Shown here: positions 56,775-64,000 of the stretch, in pieces
Layout: each line of letters opens with the position of its first letter
Position numbering within the stretch: the first letter of the stretch is position 1
NCBI GenBank assembly: GCA_038503065.1
Contig: JBCAMK010000002.1
Location: forward strand, 1,736,001 to 1,800,000
DNA: 64,000 nt
DNA from: Paragyromitra xinjiangensis
Lineage: Eukaryota > Ascomycota > Pezizomycetes > Pezizales > Discinaceae
Direction: 5' to 3'
Notes under the pieces: model-generated
What the model was told of the DNA's origin: nothing
The model's database searches: none
The model's input: the letters and a program-made list of their open reading frames with translations, nothing else
Position numbers and translations under genes: made by a program

Positions 56775-59700
56775 TGTGAATAGATTGCTGGGGGGTTTAG
56801 AGCTAAGTGTTGTTGTTGACTAGCGCTGTTTATGTGGATGTTTGGATGGATGGGTTTCTAGTCAGAACGGATTGCTGTGGTAGTTCTCGTCGAAACAAAA
56901 GATGACTGCCAGTGGCTATTGATGTTTAGTTGAAGTGTGAACGAACGGATGTGGAGAAAAATGGTGAAGCTGGTGGGATGGGAGGGGGTAGATATAAGAG
57001 AGCTTGACACAGTCAATATGGCGGAGGGCTGTGGGATCTGGTGTGGATCCTCTGTCGAACCCTGGCAACAAGGATGGGCGGCCAGAAGGGGACAAGCAGC
57101 AGCACCTATGACTGCACAACACTCAAGCGCTTTTCCCTGCCAAAAAGCTGCGCTCCGCAAAGAGCCTCTGGCCAAGCGTGTCGGCGCTGGCCAATCAGCG
57201 CGGGCTGGATGCCCCATCCCTGCTGCTGCACACCCCACCCAAGAGAAAGAGTCCAGGTCGCCTTGCTCACTCACTCACTCACACCGCTTGCTGCTTTTCG
57301 CAGCTGTGATTGTGACGTGCAGCCAGAACAGACCGTGGCTTGACGCTCCCCAAGCCCCTGTGATAGGGTCATGGGCACGAACAGCGAGCCCGATCAGGCA
57401 TGGGCTAACGGCCTGCTCCTAGAGGAAAGGTACGGAGTCCTCCGCTGTCCAAACTGGCCAAACTGGCTGCCCTTGTCGCCCCCCAGGACGGTTTGCAAAG
57501 CCCTCCAAATTCATGCCCCATTCCTCTTTTTTCTTTTTAATTATTTTTACGGCTGGCTGGAAGCTAGCTATTGTTCCCGCTCTCCAAACGATAATTAGAT
57601 TGTTTCCTCACCCTTGCAATCCTGTTTCTACACACCCACCAGACCCGTTCCAAACGCGACTGAAGCAGCGATGATGGCGGCGTTGATGCTAGCAAGTCCA
57701 AAAAAGCGGCTGCGCCATCCAATGATTCGCCCTCTCATCTGATCTCCCCAGGCCCCTGGGAATAGAAACCGATGTTTCCCTTCCCAAGATCTCAACACAA
57801 GTAATGTTTGAGCATCCGCCCTGCTCCTTTGCTTTTGTACAAAAAAAAACCTTGGTAAATCCGTACCATGGTTTTATTCTGCCGGCGTTTCGTGCTTGGC
57901 CCGTCGGGTTGTTCTGGAAGAATTAAATTTAAATTAAAAAAAAATCTCTACGTTTACGTGCCTACCGTCTAATAATACCAAACGAATAGAATGGCATCCC
58001 TAAGCGGCGGGACAGTATCGGGCGTAAGCTACATATCCACCACAAACGGTGTCGAACCAGGGCTCACGACCCGAGAACATGTTCGCGGTCGACCCAAGTC
58101 GGTCCTCGTTCAGCGTCTGCTTTGCTTCGATTGCCGCTCCTACATGGAATTACAGCTACATTTTTTCCCACATCGAATCGTGATGCTGTTCGGTGCTATT
58201 CCCATTTTTCTCCCTCGCGTCGCTGCAGGACCTGTCTTAAAATGGAACATGAGGGATCTTGATGTAGAATAGCATTCTTTAGAAAAAGCTACAAGCGAAT
58301 ACTCGTCTACAAACCGAGTTATCCGCACTTGGACTCGCATCCATCTTTGGTTTCGTCTAGCTTCGTCTGACTGGCTCAGACATCGACTCCAGGCGGGAGA
58401 GGAAAGACAGGCCTTGGTTGGATCAGAGGCACCTCCACCTCGGCCGGCCAACCTACCCGTTGTCTTTCCTTTTCGCCGTCGGAATTCACTCCCTCCCCGG
58501 CCCCCCAGTTGTGTAGGTATTTTTACTTACACCGGTTCTGTCTCTGCATACGGTTACGGTTACGGGAAACTCGGACGGACAACGGAGAAACTAGCTTAGG
58601 CCTTTTCGGAATCTGTGGTCTCCGATGGGAATGATTTTCCTTCCCGTTGGAGGTGAGTACATATCCGTTCACATAGTTTTTGTATCAGTATCATTACCGA
58701 CGTACAAACTGGGAGGGTGGTAATTTTTTTTTCACTCTGTGACACAAAAATGTTGGTTGATATGCGTACGCGATACACGTACTCCTTACCCCATAACGCG
58801 TTCTTTTTTTGTTATTGCGAGCTTTCCTGTCACTTGCTTACTCTAGATCCTCCAGATCCTCTGCTGAGGGATTGGATTCAGCTGAAAGTAAAACTGTGTG
58901 TGTCCATATGTTCTTACAGTCAGAACTCTTTCCATCCATCCCTCCACCCTCCCAAACTCCGCAGTCACCGAAACAATCCCCGGTGAGGTGCCAGTATGGA
59001 AACTTCCCTCGCGTTTGCCTTGTGCAAGGGGTGGTGGTCAGCAGTACCTAAGCGAACCGGCGCAGCTTGCTAATATGAAGGAAAAAAGACACCCATCAAA
59101 AAGAATTAAAAATACATAACCGGTAAATTAAAGTAGAATAGAGCAAAAGGAAAGAAAGAGAACCCTCCTTCCTCTCCAGCATCGGAAAGGAGTGGCGGGA
59201 TGGGAAAAAATGTATGTAGGTATGTACAACGCAAGATAAAATGAATGGGAAAAAGATCGAGAAAAATGTCAACGCCGCATCTGCTGTTTGCTCCCATTGT
59301 AGCAACTACAACACGCCAGGTTCGGTAAGTGCACCCTACATTTCGCAAAGAAACCCTACATGGCATTTCCTTCATCACAATTCATTACATGGCCATCTAT
59401 CCATCCACACACCACCACATCCACCACCCATCACCACCCCCCCCCCAGCTCCATCCCGCATCCGCTATGCATGCAGCATGCGTAAACCCTACGCCTAGGC
59501 AGCTAGCGTAACGTAACGAACGCGCAAAGCAAAGTAACGCAAAAGCAGAGGAGATCCTTCCATGGCAATGGATGGCCATCCCGTACCTGTGAACCGCGTT
59601 GAACGCTGGAAAAAAAAACCCCCCTCCCCTTTCCCCTTTGCTGACCGTAGGTAGCCAACAATGGCTGGGCAGTCTGGGCCTTGAGGGATGATCCTTTCCT

Positions 59701-60453
59701 TGAAAGGCTGAACCTCTTATAGCCACCTATCCCTTTCTGGGATAGGCCCTTGCTATTACAATCACCACGAACGTTAATGCAATTCCTCAGGGTAGACAGG
59801 AGGTGAGTGTCGTTGAGTGTTACAGAATATGTACTGCTCGGTATTGCGCATAGATTACCTAAAGTCTTGATTTCGATCACAACTTCTTCTGCCATGAAGT
59901 CTTCTGGATTCAGTACTGTTGCCTTGGGTCTCAAGAATCTCCTCATGGCAGACCATCATGGCCAAAGCTCACCGTCCACGTATGATATAAAAGAAACCCT
60001 ACAGATCCATTTCCCGAACCGAACCGACAACCGGCTTCCCCAGAATCCGCTACTGCTGCCTTCCTACCTGCCTGTAGTGATACAGGCGTCTGTGGCTAAT
60101 GTTAGTGCCGTCCCGTCCGCTGCATCCGGAACGTGTGAAGTGGCTAGTAGTACTACATATTCAAAGTATGTACGCTATTGCTATGTAGAGTACATACCTA
60201 ACTCAACCCCCTTCCACAGCCTCCAACCTCCAGCATACAGGCTAGCAGTGGCAATTTGAGTACACTTGTACAAAAGCATGTACGTCCTGGGATACGGCAG
60301 GGGAAGGACGGGCTTCGACTAACCCGGCTGGTAACAGACAGGACGTTCGACATCGAACAGCAGACACGAGGTTGAGCATTTCCCCAACCACCTGCCCATA
60401 CCTCCTGAAGATCAATTGCTCAATTCCATTGCTACATAACGCAAAATAATTAA
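56775..60453. other. Upstream flank of the 56-kb gene and intergenic
   Basis: Rich in pyrimidine tracts, CCAT/CACC repeats (59400-59450) and poly-T/poly-A runs. Frames such as 56937-57422 and 59807-60259 are proline/serine-rich readings without support. It is likely to contain a long promoter or 5' leader. Confidence 0.42.
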
Positions 60454-60477
60454 CTCGAGATCAAGCTTGATCTCGAG
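60454..60477. repeat. Perfect 24-bp palindrome
   Basis: CTCGAGATCAAG followed directly by its exact reverse complement, with no loop. Self-complementary over all 24 bases. Confidence 0.9.
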
Positions 60478-63400
60478 GGGAAGCGTTTTAGATTTATTTC
60501 CATCCGATCCTAACCAACTCTTTCGGCCCCATACCCCTTTCCGTCTGGGGCTTTTTGCTGTAGCTTCTTTTATTTAGAGTATACGCGGGTCCACACTATC
60601 CCTTAAACATGAATGATAATCCTCCTTCTCCACATGTTCATCCCCCATGTCCAGATCCGCCGTAAGAGCCTAGGGGCAATCAATCAAGGAATGAAAAAAA
60701 GGAATGAAAAAGACGCATCCTCGCATCACTAATGCCCAGTGCTCAGTGCTCAACTCTCACACCATACGTACGTACTTCACACGCCAGCAAAGACACGAGC
60801 CAGAGGCTGGCGTCGAGGCTTGCTTACAGGGCAACAGCAGAACCAAGCATTGAGCAATTGCAAGCACGCTAGACCATCTTCAGACGCACGGATCTCATAC
60901 CAATACTAGTAAGATAGGGCGGCCACTAGTCAACTGTCAATTTCTAGCTGCGTGGGGAGCTTTCCCCTATCTATTCGATTGAACAGATACTTGTCATCCT
61001 ATGTAGGCCCGCTTTTGAATCGTGCTGCTCTATCTTGATCGTTTTTTTTTTTTTTCGGGCGCTTCTGCTCTTTCCATAGACTTACTTAAGACAGCATCTT
61101 GATTCGGACGTGTTGGTTTGATTCTTCGTCCCATGTGTGGACTCTTGTTCCGAGTAGATAGTAAAAACACCCACATTGTTCCTGCTTCAGAAATGTAGAT
61201 GCCATCCACGTTTGTTATCTCCCCGGAACCCGGGATAGGGGATAAATATATCTACAGCAAAAGAACAACGCAAAACCCCCACCGATTTCCTGCGATCCCC
61301 CGATTTTCAGTTGCGTTTGCCATTAATCGGAGTCAGGAACCGGCTACTACCGGTGAAGAAAAGCGGTGTGGGTTGTGGGACTGCTGTACTGATAAGATCC
61401 AGGTTTCAGGTACAATTGTGACTACTGATTACTGATAGCCCCAACCCTCTGCATCTTCACCCCAGCCCTAATTCCGAAGGATCGTGAAGTATCTGACGTT
61501 GTCTTCACTACGGATTCTGGTAAGGCTGCATACGTATTCCACGCGGGTTTAAACATATCATGCGTCAGATGCTTGGTCTGTGCCTTAAACAAAGTACAGC
61601 CAAGGTCTAGCAAAGTCTCCTCCAAGAGTGATGATTTCCTGGTGACATAACGCGCGTATGTGCTTCTATGATTCTGAGGCTCAAATAGCGTGCCCAGTCT
61701 CTTAGGATTTATAATACTCATGTTTGTAATTTATGCCCTTTTTAAACCTGATATTTGCGTAATAAACTGCACTCACATACGTACTCCTTCAGCTACGCTA
61801 GATACCCGTTTGTAGACAGTCACATTCCCATTTCGCTACCAAGAAACAAAGAACGCAGAAGAAAAAAACCCCCCCAAAAAATGCGTGGTAGATCCTTCCA
61901 GGCCCTCTAGAGTTCCGACTGGCGGCCTTACAGTGCCGCATTCCTGTTTCCTTTTTCTTCTTTCTCCATGCAGCCTTGTACTTCCCCACACATCGTGACA
62001 CACAGCACGCGATCCTCAACGGAACCCTTGTGATCCGAGTGGATTTCCTGCCCCATTTCAGGTCGTTTCCTTCTGTTTGAGGCTCGTCCGTTTTCTCCCG
62101 TGGATAGGTTGTTTCGAGGGGTTTTTCTACAGCTGAACAGCGTCATAGAAGAGTGGCTGATGTGACTCGGTATCATATCGCCGCTTCAACCGTCCATTAA
62201 TTCCAAGTTTTTTATTTCTCTCTCATCTCCGTCACAATTTATTTGAAACTACGCGTGATAGTTCGTCGATGGCAGCAGACTTTTGAGGCTCTGTTATCGT
62301 GAGATGTAGTCAGTGGTTGATATCATGATCCCGGTGAGTCAGGACCGACCAATCACATGCACGCATGATTCAGGAGTTATAATACGGTGAACTGGCTTCT
62401 TTGTTTGAGTGCTGGGTTTTGTTGATATGACGTTGATACGTATTTTCTTACACTTTCTGGTCATTTCTCTCTTTTTTTGTGATTCTTTTTTTGTGCCTTG
62501 CGGATATTACGGGTCTTTTGTTTTCTCTGATTGTAGTGAAGATGTCTTGCTTACCAATGTGGTGAAGACGTTGCTTCGCCTCTCTATAAATAATATATGG
62601 TCAAATGGACATGTAGTTTTAAAAAAAGAACAAACTACTAGAATATCAACCGACAACGAAAAAGATTTAATCCAGAGCAACAAAAAAACTAAACAGAAAC
62701 CAGAGGAACGAAACGGAAGAAGACCAGCCTGTGTCAGGATCGAACATAATAATTGACAAAAAAGGAAAGCAGTAAGCAAGCACCGAGCCTCAGAGATGGG
62801 TTACCTATTGCCACTCGTCAGGCTCACTACCATCAATCACCCACCATCACTCAGCACTTATAAACATTGTTTTCGGGGTAACGGCCTCCCCCACCGAGAA
62901 ATCCACCACTGGTGGTTTGCCACCCAAGTCTGAGCCTTTCGGTTATCGAACCGAGTGGGTTAGGGTTTGATCCTGCCGTCTTGCGGGAATGACACATTCC
63001 CCCACAACTTGCATGTTTCACAATGTACCCCGCGATATGGTTATTGCAGGCTATAACGATATCCGGAACACGCAAAAAAAAGCAAGCCTGCATTGCATGG
63101 CTATGACTCTTATTTCTAGAGTAGGGGTTTTTCAGCTCGAGTGGACGTCTGGCTCTAAGCCTTCAACTGCCGTTTTGTAGGAAGATCTACCCGGTGGAAC
63201 TTGCATAAACTCAATGTCAACTCTGAACCCTAGGAGATCTTCCTTTTCCCTCACGTGAATTGAAGTCGTACCATTGGGGGGAAGATCGCGAGGAGCAGCT
63301 CAGACGTCGACTCATTCGACAGCAGAATTGAAACGACAGGAAGCTCCACCATTAATCGAGCTTCATTGTTGGTCAATTCAACGTTTTTTAAAACGCAATC

Positions 63401-63801
63401 CCGTATTTTTTTTAACTTCATCTCGCCTATCTATTGCTGCGGAATTCAAGGTAGATACCTGTCAGCATCAGAGACAGCTGAAGCGAAATGTATGGTTTTG
63501 ATGATCGACAGAGGCATTAATGTCTAGCATGATGCTGCGCCTAGCCACACGATATTCACCCGGCGCGTAAAGTTGAACGATATATGGCTCAACCACCAAT
63601 TCCCGCAACTAAGCCACTTCCCAGATCGAACCATCCTCTACTCGCGGCTGGCACAAGTTTGGTTTCGGAAGGCGTCAGTTACACGAGATACATAGACGCC
63701 ATCAATCGGCGCCACAGCCACAAAAGGAAATAGGCAGAGATATTTAAGTCCCTCCAGGACCTAAACCTTGACCCGTTCCATCTAATTAAACCCCCACTTA
63801 C
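60478..63801. other. Intergenic, no gene seen
   Basis: No supported gene. Open frames at 61199-61435, 61422-61721, 62409-62756 and 63274-63501 lack domains and are partly overlapping. A GGTTTGATCCTG string near 62,962 resembles a tRNA T arm but deviates from the B box and has no A box. Confidence 0.42.
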
Positions 63802-63958
63802 CCCGCCACACCCCAATTCCCACCAGCCCCAACGGGGCAACCCACAACCGCCAAAAATACCCATGACGATAGGCAGCTCTGACCCGAGGCATGTCCTCAC
63901 GCTGTTCGACGCTCCTGATCCAACTGACCCGCATCCACCGAGGCGAATCACCGTCCAT
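63802..63958 (-). CDS. Possible exon of a small membrane protein (right edge)
   Basis: From ATG 63958 a frame of 52 codons reads MDGDSPRWMRVSWIRSVEQR and then RAAYRHGYFWRLWVAPLGLVGIGVW, ending at a GTAAGT donor (63801). A hydrophobic helix lies near the end. If spliced to the TTTAG acceptor 41 nt on, the protein would stop after a few more residues (about 57 in total). The sequence has protein-like character and a clean donor, but I do not recognise the family and the case is weak. Confidence 0.3.
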
Positions 63959-64000
63959 CACTCGTCCGCGCCTCCCACCACCCAACAAAACGATGAAAAT

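Noticed and set aside
59807..60259. 150-codon Ser/Pro-rich plus-strand frame
   Set aside because: Overlaps an equally long minus-strand frame in part and lacks any domain or start context.

Overview
The window looks like nuclear DNA from a filamentous ascomycete (Pezizomycotina; the low gene density and many small inverted-repeat elements would suit a Pezizales genome such as a truffle or morel, but this is inference). The evidence is: short introns of about 45-60 nt with GTRNGT donors and CTAAC-type branch points; eukaryotic genes for LSM8, RPF2, LCP5 and an NTM1-type methyltransferase; an intact Pol III tRNA promoter and terminator; and no bacterial-style operons. Many real proteins are visible only after splicing, so exon joins were worked out by hand and checked for reading phase.

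Layout. 0-1.2 kb: a P-loop NTPase gene on the minus strand, two exons joined by a 52-nt intron. 1.2-5.1 kb: non-coding, with inverted-repeat elements including two copies of one MITE family. 5.1-5.2 kb: a tRNA gene. 5.9-9.6 kb: a conserved housekeeping block of LCP5 and RPF2 (both ribosome biogenesis, minus strand), divergent from LSM8 (U6 snRNA binding, plus strand). 10-27 kb: an accessory region holding four same-strand paralogues of a C2H2 zinc-finger gene family, interleaved with four or five MITEs, two GAGCCTGA minisatellites placed upstream of paralogues 1 and 3, and a decayed tandem duplication (two copies of about 1.74 kb) rich in an 18-nt ATCGACCATATGGCGCAG-like repeat. 27.7-28.7 kb: a five-exon N-terminal protein methyltransferase. 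32.6-33.3 kb: a secreted/single-pass membrane protein. 38.0-38.7 kb: a Ser/Pro/Tyr-rich protein. 38.7-56.0 kb: a gene desert. 56.0-56.8 kb: a conserved fungal protein of unknown function. 57-64 kb: mostly non-coding, with one possible small exon at the right edge.

The most interesting part is the zinc-finger cluster. The four proteins share a C-terminal module (a Cys pair, an H-x-C, a further Cys, then two C2H2 fingers) interrupted by an intron at the same phase and site. Their N-terminal halves are built from one to three or more diverged repeats of about 60-75 residues. Paralogues 1 and 3 also share an unusually short 5' intron (38 and 35 nt) and the upstream minisatellite. Paralogue 2 has a MITE directly upstream and no usable start codon for nearly 500 bases. 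The set looks like a locally expanding, still diverging family of likely DNA-binding proteins.
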